A stretch of 40,322 bases of DNA, from NCBI RefSeq assembly GCF_900114615.1, contig NZ_FOTS01000045.1, positions 1-40,322 of the forward strand, given 5' to 3'. Source of the stretch: Pelosinus propionicus DSM 13327. Lineage in GTDB: Bacteria > Bacillota > Negativicutes > DSM-13327. The translations under genes were made by a program, and so were the position numbers. Every line of letters begins with the position of its first letter. Position 1 is the first letter of the stretch. The notes below the pieces were generated by a model, which saw only the letters and a list, made by a program, of their open reading frames with translations, was not told the origin of the DNA and ran no database searches. This document shows positions 33,288 through 40,322 of this stretch, in pieces.

Positions 33288-33958
33288 TGCCAGGACCTTT
33301 TGCTGGATTTAAGTGGTTAGCGCTGATGAATGATTGGTCTGTCTTTGCCGAAGGTTTTGTTCAGACCATTCTTTTATCAGCCCTAGGACTAACGTTGGCT
33401 TTAGGCCTAGGAATTTTCTTTGGTCTTTTAGGTACATCACATGTAAAACTATTTAAGCTACTCAATCGCGTTTATGTAGAATTTATTCAAAATACACCTC
33501 TGGTTATTCAAATTTTCTTTTTATACCATGGCTTACCCCATCTAGGAATTATGTTGCCTGTCTTTGTAGTAGGAGTATTGGGAGTGGGTGTTTACCATGG
33601 TGCTTATATTGCAGAAGTTATTCGTGCTGGTGTAGAATCTGTACCAAAAGGACAATTGGAAGCAGCCTATTCCCAAGGATTCTCCTATTGGGGTGCGATG
33701 ATTCATATCGTTTTGCCCCAAGCCAAACGTATTTCTTATCCCCCACTGACTAACCAAGCTGTAAATTTAATCAAAAATACTTCTGTATTAGCTATGGTTG
33801 CAGGCGGCGAACTGATGTATCATGCAGATTCTTGGTCAAGTAATAACCTTTACTACGGCCCTTCTTATGTAGTCACCGGTTTACTGTATCTCTCATTATG
33901 TTTTCCATTAGCTACTTATGCTAAACGCATGGAACGCAAATTGGAGGTGTCGTCATGA
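33287..33958 (+). CDS. Amino-acid ABC transporter permease 1 (His/Glu/Gln/Arg type)
   Basis: This 223-aa inner-membrane permease has five to six helices and the HEQ family N-terminal region ([20 protein letters not shown]). The coupling EAA loop is [20 protein letters not shown]. The start GTG 33287 overlaps the stop of the binding-protein gene by one base, with GGGGAC about 7 nt upstream. It overlaps the next permease gene by 4 nt, so both chains are made together as a heterodimer. Confidence 0.92.
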   Translation: MPGPFAGFKWLALMNDWSVFAEGFVQTILLSALGLTLALGLGIFFGLLGTSHVKLFKLLNRVYVEFIQNTPLVIQIFFLYHGLPHLGIMLPVFVVGVLGVGVYHGAYIAEVIRAGVESVPKGQLEAAYSQGFSYWGAMIHIVLPQAKRISYPPLTNQAVNLIKNTSVLAMVAGGELMYHADSWSSNNLYYGPSYVVTGLLYLSLCFPLATYAKRMERKLEVSS

Positions 33959-34605
33959 TTGAGGAATTATTACAATTGGAACTGCTTAGTTTTCTCGGCG
34001 CTGGTCTCTTAACTACACTACAAATCGCAATCAGTTCTATTGTTTTGAGCATGATTTTAGGTACCATCTTAGGCATAGCCCGGCATTCTAATCATACTCC
34101 CCTCAGTCAGGCAGCTTCCTTTTATGTCGAAGTCGTACGAAATACCCCTTTATTATTATTTATTTTGGCTGTTCGCTTCATGACAAAACTTCCTCCTATT
34201 TATGCCGGTATTGTTGCCATGACGATCTTTACTACGGCCATGATTGCTGAAATTGTTCGCGGTGGTTTGAATTCCGTAGGCAAAGGGCAATGGGAAGCAG
34301 CTAAATCCCAAGGATTTACCTATACACAAACATTAATTTATGTTGTGTTACCGCAAGCACTGCGAAATACAATACCTCCTCTAGTCTCCCAATTTACAAC
34401 GGTCATTAAGGATACTTCGCTTGTCTGGGCAGTGGGTATTGAGGATCTAACAGGAAAGGGTATGATCATCATGGGGCAATATGGTACCACTGCACAAGTC
34501 TTTACTATTTTCGCCACCATAGCGATAATCTATTTTGTCTTTAATTATGCTCTTTCTATCTTGGCCCGTCAACAACAGCGGCGCTTATCACTAAGAAGCT
34601 ATTAA
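33955..34605 (+). CDS. Amino-acid ABC transporter permease 2
   Basis: This 216-aa permease is paralogous to the preceding one: [33 protein letters not shown] and the EAA loop [20 protein letters not shown]. The ATG overlaps the previous stop (ATGA). It is the last gene of the operon; a strong two-way terminator follows within 16 bp. Confidence 0.92.
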   Translation: MIEELLQLELLSFLGAGLLTTLQIAISSIVLSMILGTILGIARHSNHTPLSQAASFYVEVVRNTPLLLFILAVRFMTKLPPIYAGIVAMTIFTTAMIAEIVRGGLNSVGKGQWEAAKSQGFTYTQTLIYVVLPQALRNTIPPLVSQFTTVIKDTSLVWAVGIEDLTGKGMIIMGQYGTTAQVFTIFATIAIIYFVFNYALSILARQQQRRLSLRSY

Positions 34606-34620
34606 TTGCAAATCAAAACA

Positions 34621-34668
34621 AAAAAAATGATACCTCCCTAAAAAGCATTCGGGAGGTATCATTTTTTT
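34621..34668. terminator. Bidirectional terminator
   Basis: Arms 34621-34638 and 34651-34668 (A7-ATGATACCTCCC-like and its complement) pair perfectly over 18 bp and end in runs of A and T, giving a T-run on both strands. It serves the transporter operon (plus) and the phosphatase gene (minus, stop 34667). Confidence 0.92.
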
Positions 34669-36718
34669 ATTTCTCTTTCATTACATCACCAATTTGAATG
34701 CATAAAACCGTCACATCATCCCAGCGAACGCCTTCTTCACCTATCTGCTTTATCGCTTTGACCAACTGCTTATAATCAGCATTCAGTGAAATGGTCTTTC
34801 CTGCCATCAGACGATCCGCTATACCGTCACTATAGAAACAAAAGAGATTCCCTTTTTCTATAGGCAGATAACAAACTTCATACTCAGGTGAGGCACTCAC
34901 ACCTAAAAATAAACCCGGTGTTTTAATTCGTCCCTGTACCTCAGCAGAGTCAGCAATAAATTCAGTAATACCTGCTGCAACGTAACGCAGCTCCTGTTTT
35001 ACAAAATCCAACTCAAAGAAAAATGCTGCCACCATCACATCATTGCCAAAATAATTATTTACTCGACGATTCAGTTCTAACATCCGATCGGAAAGGGAAA
35101 GGGGCAGGTGCATAATTTCCTGCAGCATAAGGTTCAGCGCCGCTGCTTGCAGGGCACTTGCTACCCCATGTCCCGTAACATCAATGATGTAACCAAATAA
35201 AGAATCCTCGTTCAGCCAGCGGTAGCCGCATGAATCTCCACTGACTAACATATAAGGTTCATATATAATTTCCAAACTCAAACGTGATTCCTTAAGATCG
35301 TCAGGCAGCATGGCCCGCTGCTGCTGACCAGCCTTAGTTAGCTCCTTATAAAATTTTTCACGCATATGTTGTTCTTCTTGCGTCTTTTCTGCTAGATTCT
35401 GAGTTCGCTCAATTACTCGTGCTTCTAAATTACCGACTAAATCGAGAAGGTCTTCAGCCATCCTATTAAAGGAGCGGCTAAGCTGTCCCAGCTCATCTTG
35501 CCGTTCCGTATCAGGAACCGGATACAAACGTCCCTGAGCGAGTTCCTGAGCAGATTGATTCAGTCTTAGGATTGGACGCGTCACCCAACCTGCAGTCCAA
35601 ACTGCTAAACCAAAAACAGCAATCATAATAAAAAAAACGCCTACTGCTGTTTGGTGCAAATTCTTCCAAATATTTTCCATGAAATCTTCATCTGCTAAAA
35701 CAACATATATTTTCCATGAAAGTCCATTTTCTTCATAGGAATCGACACTTACAGAATAGAAGTGATCATCTAGGCTGATACGAAAGGAAGAATCTTTACC
35801 ATCCAAAAATGATTTTACAGCTGCCTTTAGCACCGGATCGCTACAAGCATCAGCCTTTATTCTCTCAGTTCTTCCATTTACAATTTCAAATGGCTCCGTA
35901 AGCACTGAGGCAGCAACAATCATACCATCCTTATCTACAACAAAGACTTGTCCGGAAGCTCCTAATGATAAGTCTCGAAGCATATTTCCCAACCAGGATA
36001 AAAGATAATCAACACCAAATACCCCTACTAACTGCCCCTCTTCATTAAATATAGGATATGTAGCAGTAATTGTAGGTTCATGAAATACAAAATGACGGTA
36101 AACTTCACTGAAAACTGGCTTTCTCGCTTCTTGAGCAGCTTGATACCAAGGGCGTGTACGTGGATCAAACGTCGGAAAAACGTCTTCAAGCTGTACTCCA
36201 TCCCCTTGTTCAGAAACGCTATAATACCAAGATGCACCACCTGTCTCCAGATTATTTCTCACCACTTGAAACTCGCTTGCTTTCTTGCGGCGTGCACCGT
36301 AAAACTCCCCATCAGCTAAGCCAATATACGTCATGGCTGCATCGGGAAAAACTTTAAGATGATTTACAAATTGCCGCTCTCGTCCAACTGTATCCGAAAA
36401 TACAAGAAGTCCTGCATACCAAGCCTTCACATTCAGTTCATTGAGATGCAAAGGATCCTCCATATGTCTTTTTAATTGCTCATGGACATGTCCTAATATT
36501 TGCTGCCTCATCTCCCCTAATACAGATCCTACGGCTTCTTGTCCACCTTGGAACAAGAGAAATCCAATTAAACAAGTCACAGTAAGAAACTGCAGCATAA
36601 ACGGCAGGGAAAATACAAGCCGTAAAGAAAACCGCCCAGCTATGCGTTGAGACCAATATCTGACAGTCATCTTTTTATTATCCTTTTGAACTGATTTTTG
36701 CCAAGTAGCGTGATTCAT
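34667..36718 (-). CDS. Membrane sensor PP2C-type phosphatase (dCache-HAMP-SpoIIE/RsbU)
   Basis: This 683-aa membrane protein has helix 1 (~34-58), an extracytoplasmic dCache-like sensor (~60-345, with VFPTFDPRTRPWYQAAQEA and GVFGVDYLLSW), helix 2 (~353-378) and a HAMP domain (~378-432, LNQSAQELAQGRLYPVPDTE). A coiled coil (~432-475) and a SpoIIE/PP2C phosphatase (~480-680, YIIDVTGHGVASALQAA, FFCFYSDG-type motif NLFCFYSDGIADRL, WDDVTVLCIQIG) complete it. It probably dephosphorylates an anti-sigma-factor antagonist in response to an external ligand, but no antagonist or anti-sigma gene is adjacent. GAGGG lies ~8 nt before ATG 36718. Confidence 0.92.
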   Translation of the reverse strand: MNHATWQKSVQKDNKKMTVRYWSQRIAGRFSLRLVFSLPFMLQFLTVTCLIGFLLFQGGQEAVGSVLGEMRQQILGHVHEQLKRHMEDPLHLNELNVKAWYAGLLVFSDTVGRERQFVNHLKVFPDAAMTYIGLADGEFYGARRKKASEFQVVRNNLETGGASWYYSVSEQGDGVQLEDVFPTFDPRTRPWYQAAQEARKPVFSEVYRHFVFHEPTITATYPIFNEEGQLVGVFGVDYLLSWLGNMLRDLSLGASGQVFVVDKDGMIVAASVLTEPFEIVNGRTERIKADACSDPVLKAAVKSFLDGKDSSFRISLDDHFYSVSVDSYEENGLSWKIYVVLADEDFMENIWKNLHQTAVGVFFIMIAVFGLAVWTAGWVTRPILRLNQSAQELAQGRLYPVPDTERQDELGQLSRSFNRMAEDLLDLVGNLEARVIERTQNLAEKTQEEQHMREKFYKELTKAGQQQRAMLPDDLKESRLSLEIIYEPYMLVSGDSCGYRWLNEDSLFGYIIDVTGHGVASALQAAALNLMLQEIMHLPLSLSDRMLELNRRVNNYFGNDVMVAAFFFELDFVKQELRYVAAGITEFIADSAEVQGRIKTPGLFLGVSASPEYEVCYLPIEKGNLFCFYSDGIADRLMAGKTISLNADYKQLVKAIKQIGEEGVRWDDVTVLCIQIGDVMKEK

Positions 36719-36787
36719 TCCTTTCCCTCACATTCCTAAGCAATTCGCTTGCCTATTACTCTATATTCCCCTTTCTTTTTTTACAGC

Positions 36788-36826
36788 AAAACTCCTGCAA
36801 AGTATAAGCAGCTTTACAGGAGTTTT
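36788..36826 (-). terminator. Terminator of the thiW operon
   Basis: AAAACTCCTGCAAAG (36788-36802) pairs with CTTTACAGGAGTTTT (36812-36826) with one mismatch. It lies 35 bp past the stop of the ThiW gene on the minus strand; T-runs are present on both sides. Confidence 0.75.
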
Positions 36827-36861
36827 TTGTCATCTATTGTCTTTTTATATATTTTTGTGTC

Positions 36862-37350
36862 CTATCCTACTCTTCCATGTAAGAATGATTTAATTGGAGT
36901 ATGGTACAGTGCATAAGCGATCAAACTGCCTCCGGTGGTACTAACCAGAAAAGGAAGTACAAAGAAAAAAGCGCCTACCTCAGAACCAATGATATATTTT
37001 GCTATAGGAAAGGCCACAAGGCTTCCTACTATTCCAGTACCCAAAATCTCACCGAAGATTGCACCCGCAATGTGATTGGTCTTCTTATACAAAATCCCTG
37101 CCAATGCGGCTCCAAAAATACTTCCTGGAAAGGCCAGCAGCGATCCGGTGCCGAGAATATTGCGCAATAAAGAAATGCTAAAGGCAGCACTGACAGAATA
37201 ACGCGTTCCCAAAAGCACTGCTAATAAAACATTAATCGCGTGCTGTACTGGAAAACACTTTGCAATACCAATTGGAATATATACTAAATGTGCAGAAAAA
37301 ACGCCAATTGCTATAAATAAGGCTGTAAAAGTTAATTTTCGAATTTCCAT
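36862..37350 (-). CDS. thiW: ThiW-family ECF transporter S component
   Basis: This 162-aa membrane protein has five to six helices and resembles ThiW, the substrate-specificity component proposed to import the thiazole precursor of thiamine through an ECF transporter. The N-terminal helix with a short KLTFTALFIAIGV, the PIGIAKCFPVQHAINVLLAV segment and LLAFPGSIFGAALAGILYKK are typical. I start at ATG 37350, where GGAGG lies 5 nt upstream; the ATG at 37362 would use the site itself as codons. The gene begins 12 nt after the ABC transporter stop, so the two are co-transcribed. No thiamine riboswitch was found upstream, and no ECF T or A component is in the window. Confidence 0.82.
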   Translation of the reverse strand: MEIRKLTFTALFIAIGVFSAHLVYIPIGIAKCFPVQHAINVLLAVLLGTRYSVSAAFSISLLRNILGTGSLLAFPGSIFGAALAGILYKKTNHIAGAIFGEILGTGIVGSLVAFPIAKYIIGSEVGAFFFVLPFLVSTTGGSLIAYALYHTPIKSFLHGRVG

Positions 37351-37362
37351 GTTTTCCTCCAT

Positions 37363-39084
37363 TTATTCAAAGCGCCAGCCGCCCGTATCATCAATTATCA
37401 GTTTATGCTTGTGATAGTTCACTAAGGTGTTGCGATGCCCAACACTAATAATCGTTGTATTCTTAAGCTGTGAATGCAGCAATTGATATAAATGAGCCTC
37501 TGTTATTTCATCAATTGCTGACGTTGCTTCATCAAGAAATAACCAATCTGGCCTTTGGAGAATAGCCCGTACAAAGGCAATCCGCTGCTGTTCACCGAAA
37601 GATAGAACATGAGACCAATCCTCAACTTGATCAAGTTTATCAGCAAGTTCTTCTAATTTGCAGAGCTCCATAATGCCGCGAATTTCTTCATCCGTAGCAA
37701 AATCCTCTTTATAAGGATACAATACAGAATCTCGTAAGGTTCCAAGAGGTAAATAGGATCTCTGGGGCAAAAATAAAAGTCTTTGTTCTGCTGGAATACG
37801 AACACTGCCTTGCCCAAATGGCCAAATGCCGGCTAATGTACGCATGAGAGTGCTTTTCCCGCAGCCAGATGGCCCCATAATCAGTAAAGAATCCCCCTGA
37901 TGAATGGTTAAATGTAAATCCTTGAGCAGTTCTTCCCCATTGGGCAAATCAATCTGCAGCTGTTGCACATGTAAGGATGTTTCACCTGCATAGGTTACAT
38001 CAATTACTTTCTGATCTGCAATATGTTCTACGCGATGCATGGCATGATTAAAGCCTAGTAAACGTTTAACGACTGACTGCCACTGAGCCAGACTGGAGTA
38101 ACTCTCAATAAAAAACGATAATGAATCTTGCACTTTGCCAAAAGCCGAATTGATCTGCATTAAGCCCCCTAGCTGAATCTGATTGCTAAAATATCTCGGA
38201 GCAGCAACAACTAAAGGGAAAACAATAGCGATTTGTCCATAACCAGACGTGAACCAAGTCAGTTTCTTCTGCCGCAGCATTACTGCTTTAAAATTTTCAA
38301 ATACCATCTGAAAACGCTCTGTCAATTTCATTTGCTCTTGTACTTCCCCACCATATAGAGCAATGCTTTCACTGTTTTCTCGCAAGCGAATTAGACTAAA
38401 ACGAAAATCAGCTTCATAACGCTGCTGGCTAAAATTAAGATTCACCAGCGGTTTACCGATTTTAACGGTTAACCAGTTGCCAGCTATCGAATAAATAATA
38501 GCAACCCAAAACATATAACCTGGGATAGTAATTTCCGTCTGCCCTATAGGGATGGTCAAGGAACCTGAAAGATTCCATAAAATAAACATAAATGAAAATA
38601 AGGTCACGGCAGCTTTCAAGAATCCGACAGAAAGACCTAGCGCCAAATTAACAAAGAGCTTCAAGTCCTCACTAATTCGCTGGTCAGGATTATCTGTATT
38701 ATTATCTAAAAGCTGCATTTGATAATAAGCCTGTTTATGCAGCCAGGTTTGCAGATATTCTTGTGTAAGCCAACGGCGCCATTTTAACTCGAGAAATTGC
38801 TGCATATAGAGCACATAAACAGCTACGATGATATGACAAGCTGCTAAAATACAAAAGGTGCCAATAGCACTCACAAAACCATCTTTATCATGATTCTGCA
38901 ATGTATTATAAAAGGTATTACTCCATTCATTCAACAGTACCAATATGTAAACTTGTCCTAGGTTAAGAGCAACAATAACTGCTAAGAGCATTCTTGCCTT
39001 CCATTTTTCCTCTGAAAACCAATACGCCTTGGTAATTTGCCACATTCCTTGCATAAAATTGCGATTATATACGTTTATCATCAA
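37363..39084 (-). CDS. ABC transporter with fused permease and ATPase, BacA/SbmA-related (YddA/Rv1819c-like)
   Basis: This 573-aa half-transporter has an SbmA/BacA-like membrane domain (~1-340, with NEWSNTFYNTLQNHD, WRRWLTQEYLQTWL and NPDQRISEDLKLF) fused to an ATPase domain (~360-573). The ATPase has Walker A GPSGCGKST, the ABCD-type signature LSFGEQQRIAFVRAIL and Walker B WLFLDEATSAID. Relatives include YddA and mycobacterial Rv1819c, which imports cobalamin and hydrophilic peptides. It is coupled to thiW, suggesting a vitamin-related role. The start is ATG 39084 (ATGATG), with AAAGGA ~10 nt upstream. The substrate remains open. Confidence 0.88.
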   Translation of the reverse strand: MMINVYNRNFMQGMWQITKAYWFSEEKWKARMLLAVIVALNLGQVYILVLLNEWSNTFYNTLQNHDKDGFVSAIGTFCILAACHIIVAVYVLYMQQFLELKWRRWLTQEYLQTWLHKQAYYQMQLLDNNTDNPDQRISEDLKLFVNLALGLSVGFLKAAVTLFSFMFILWNLSGSLTIPIGQTEITIPGYMFWVAIIYSIAGNWLTVKIGKPLVNLNFSQQRYEADFRFSLIRLRENSESIALYGGEVQEQMKLTERFQMVFENFKAVMLRQKKLTWFTSGYGQIAIVFPLVVAAPRYFSNQIQLGGLMQINSAFGKVQDSLSFFIESYSSLAQWQSVVKRLLGFNHAMHRVEHIADQKVIDVTYAGETSLHVQQLQIDLPNGEELLKDLHLTIHQGDSLLIMGPSGCGKSTLMRTLAGIWPFGQGSVRIPAEQRLLFLPQRSYLPLGTLRDSVLYPYKEDFATDEEIRGIMELCKLEELADKLDQVEDWSHVLSFGEQQRIAFVRAILQRPDWLFLDEATSAIDEITEAHLYQLLHSQLKNTTIISVGHRNTLVNYHKHKLIIDDTGGWRFE

Positions 39085-39172
39085 AACTGTCCTTTCTGTT
39101 CCATATTATTACTGCTTTTCTTAATCTTTCTCGTTTTCTCGAAAATTATCGAAATTCCTTTTAATTCTCGAT

Positions 39173-39205
39173 AAAAAAACTGACATCCTATAAAAAAGAT
39201 GTCAG
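39173..39205 (-). terminator. Terminator of the disrupted dehydrogenase gene
   Basis: CTGACATC (39180-39187) and GATGTCAG (39198-39205) pair perfectly; on the minus strand the stem is followed by seven T (39173-39179). It starts 20 bp past the stop of the gene remnant at 39225 and insulates the ABC transporter gene. Confidence 0.8.
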
Positions 39206-39224
39206 CCTGCTTCCTGCTCGGGAC

Positions 39225-39374
39225 TCAACATAGATTCACCTCATCATTCACCGCAATTAGATTAGGAGGGGTACGCTTTTCTAATACTGCAATTACGTTA
39301 ATTACGGCGGTATTTCCCATGCGAATATTTGACTCATTGCAGGTCCCCCCCCAAGTCAATGTCATTAAGTTAAG
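39225..39374 (-). pseudogene. C-terminal remnant of a D-2-hydroxyacid dehydrogenase
   Basis: The minus strand encodes an open stretch ending in MGNTAVINVIAVLEKRTPPN then LIAVNDEVNLC and stop. It matches the end of glyoxylate/hydroxypyruvate-reductase-type 2-hydroxyacid dehydrogenases (consensus ...A..NVIAVLEGRRPPNLVNPEV). Just before it, LTWGGTCNESNIR corresponds to the usual LTPHIGGATNE; the PHI part is collapsed to Trp next to a run of eight G, so a small deletion is likely. An in-frame stop precedes position ~39374. The rest of the gene is absent and IS-related sequence begins within about 25 bp, so the gene was probably split by the insertion. A terminator follows the stop. Confidence 0.7.
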
Positions 39375-39398
39375 TAGTTAAGAGCAGGTTAATGTATC

Positions 39399-39437
39399 AA
39401 AAAATGGTGAACGCTATGATAAGTGTTCACCATTTTT
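39399..39437 (-). terminator. Terminator at the end of the IS element
   Basis: AAAAAATGGTGAAC (39399-39412) pairs with GTTCACCATTTTT (39425-39437), giving a T-run on the minus strand after the stem. It follows the transposase gene and may also stop read-through into or out of the element. Confidence 0.7.
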
Positions 39438-39509
39438 ATGATTTAAACATACCAAAAGCAGATGGCGTTATAAGCCATCTGTACAACAAGCAGATATGAA
39501 GAGTTGTTG

Positions 39510-40322
39510 TTAAGAAATTCTATATGCAAACCCGACAGCCTTTTTAATATTTTGATATCTTTCAACTACTCTGCCAGGACGTATTGGAGACATAAATTTT
39601 TGAACAATTTTCAAAAGACTTTTTTCAGAAATTTTGCCCTTGAAATACTGATAACAAAAACGTATCGCTTTAGCGAAATTGATTCTTTTATCTTTTGGAT
39701 GTTCTACTTGATAGGATATTAAAGCTGCAAAATTGTACATAATTAACTTTGAAAAAATTTCTTGAAGTACAAAATCTTGCTTTTTACTATGAATGCTGGC
39801 TAATCCAACATCATATTTTAATTCTTTGAATGAAGTTTCGATACCCCATCGCATTTTATATAATTCTTTCAAAACTTTAGCAGGAAATTCATTCGCAGGT
39901 AAATTTGTGAATAACGTTTCATAAGTGGTATCTGAAATTTTAAATCGAACAATTCTAAATTTCAAATCATACATCTTGTTTTCTTTAGGCAGTAAGTAAT
40001 CAAACGTTGTATGAGGTTGAATCCAACGATATCTATCAGGATTTTCTTTAATCAATGCTATTGTATCTTTCGTTTTTCTCCGAGTAAGGGTGATGGTGGT
40101 TTCTTTATCGAATTCATCACTATCAGGAGTTTCATATTTAATACCGTAGGATTCTTTTGAACGTATAATATAATTCCAATTCTTTTCTTGAAAATGAGCA
40201 ATATTATTAAAAGATTCGTATCCTCTATCAGCTATAACAATAACACTTCCAGTTGCTTCAGATTTTTCAATCATTGATACCAGAGCCTTATGTTCATTCA
40301 TACCTTTTTTACTTTGTATTGA
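39510..40322 (-). CDS. IS4-family DDE transposase, 5' end outside the window
   Basis: The 271 visible codons form the C-terminal part of an IS4-type transposase. The second catalytic Asp is in IVIADRGYES, and the IS4 YREK signature (Y-2-R-3-E-6-K) is YKMRWGIETSFKELK, containing the catalytic Glu. A long beta-strand insertion (RKTKDTIALIKENPDRYRW) lies between them, as in this family. The frame remains open through the right edge (SIQSKKG before the internal ATG 40301), so the true start is outside and ATG 40301 should not be taken as the start. No frameshift or stop is seen in the visible part, so the copy may be active. Confidence 0.88.
   Translation of the reverse strand, partial: SIQSKKGMNEHKALVSMIEKSEATGSVIVIADRGYESFNNIAHFQEKNWNYIIRSKESYGIKYETPDSDEFDKETTITLTRRKTKDTIALIKENPDRYRWIQPHTTFDYLLPKENKMYDLKFRIVRFKISDTTYETLFTNLPANEFPAKVLKELYKMRWGIETSFKELKYDVGLASIHSKKQDFVLQEIFSKLIMYNFAALISYQVEHPKDKRINFAKAIRFCYQYFKGKISEKSLLKIVQKFMSPIRPGRVVERYQNIKKAVGFAYRIS

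Larger units (their letters stand above)
39385..40322 (-). mobile_element. IS4-family insertion sequence, one end only (continues past the right edge)
   Basis: The element comprises the transposase gene and ~110 bp of 3' flank with two hairpins: TGGTGAAC/GTTCACCA (within 39399-39437) and CAGATGGC/GCCATCTG (39459-39466/39474-39481). The first is followed by six T on the minus strand. The exact terminus cannot be fixed because the other end lies outside the window; I place it between the dehydrogenase remnant and the first hairpin, so the left coordinate is approximate. Confidence 0.7.

Noticed and set aside
39199-39381. Rightward 60-aa frame at the IS junction
   Set aside because: Antisense to the dehydrogenase remnant, whose minus-strand translation is clearly protein-like.

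Overview
The window reads as chromosome of a low-GC, anaerobic, Gram-positive-related bacterium. My best guess is a Negativicute of the Sporomusa/Pelosinus type. The reasons are a glycyl-radical enzyme with its radical-SAM activase, a tandem pair of divergent CobT homologues (the arrangement described as ArsAB in Sporomusa and Veillonella), Firmicute-type biotin synthases, strong GGAGG ribosome binding sites and long hairpin terminators. The taxonomic call is inference; no rRNA gene is present.

Layout. 1-1341: YeiH/TauZ-type exporter behind a 19-bp inverted repeat. 1488-7180: leftward metabolic block made of an AldA-type aldehyde dehydrogenase and an operon of XRE-cupin regulator, glycyl-radical activase and glycyl-radical enzyme. 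The enzyme matches trans-4-hydroxyproline dehydratase (HypD) at the active-site positions I can recall. 7322-11225: sensor histidine kinase, a double 4Fe-4S QueG-like protein and O-acetylhomoserine sulfhydrylase (MetY) with a long leader containing an intrinsic terminator. 11723-12986: a DMT permease broken by a 4-nt duplication and an unrecognised 68-aa protein. 13091-17641: a five-gene TetR/HlyD/two-ATPase/ABC-2 efflux operon with a perfect palindromic operator. 17734-20842: mannose-1-phosphate guanylyltransferase and a GGDEF + HD-GYP pair with a Fur-box-like site upstream.

21087-25664 is the most unusual stretch: a BirA-like operator, two consecutive BioB-like radical-SAM genes, then two consecutive CobT-like genes with their own promoter, closed by a perfect 33-bp hairpin. 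One BioB has lost an auxiliary-cluster cysteine, and one CobT has altered motifs. I read the CobT pair as an ArsAB-like system for phenolic cobamide lower ligands; the role of the extra BioB is open. Next come a PocR-domain chemoreceptor interrupted by an in-frame UGA and an orphan EutJ chaperone. Both belong to families tied to cobamide-dependent diol/ethanolamine metabolism.

28293-31357: secreted metallophosphoesterase and phosphoglucomutase. 31572-34605: polar amino-acid ABC transporter operon. 34667-36718: membrane SpoIIE/RsbU-type phosphatase. 36862-39084: a BacA/Rv1819c-like ABC transporter coupled to a ThiW ECF component. 39225-40322: the last ~45 codons of a 2-hydroxyacid dehydrogenase, apparently cut by an IS4-family element that runs off the right edge. 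Several intergenic gaps carry dispersed REP/MITE-like repeats.
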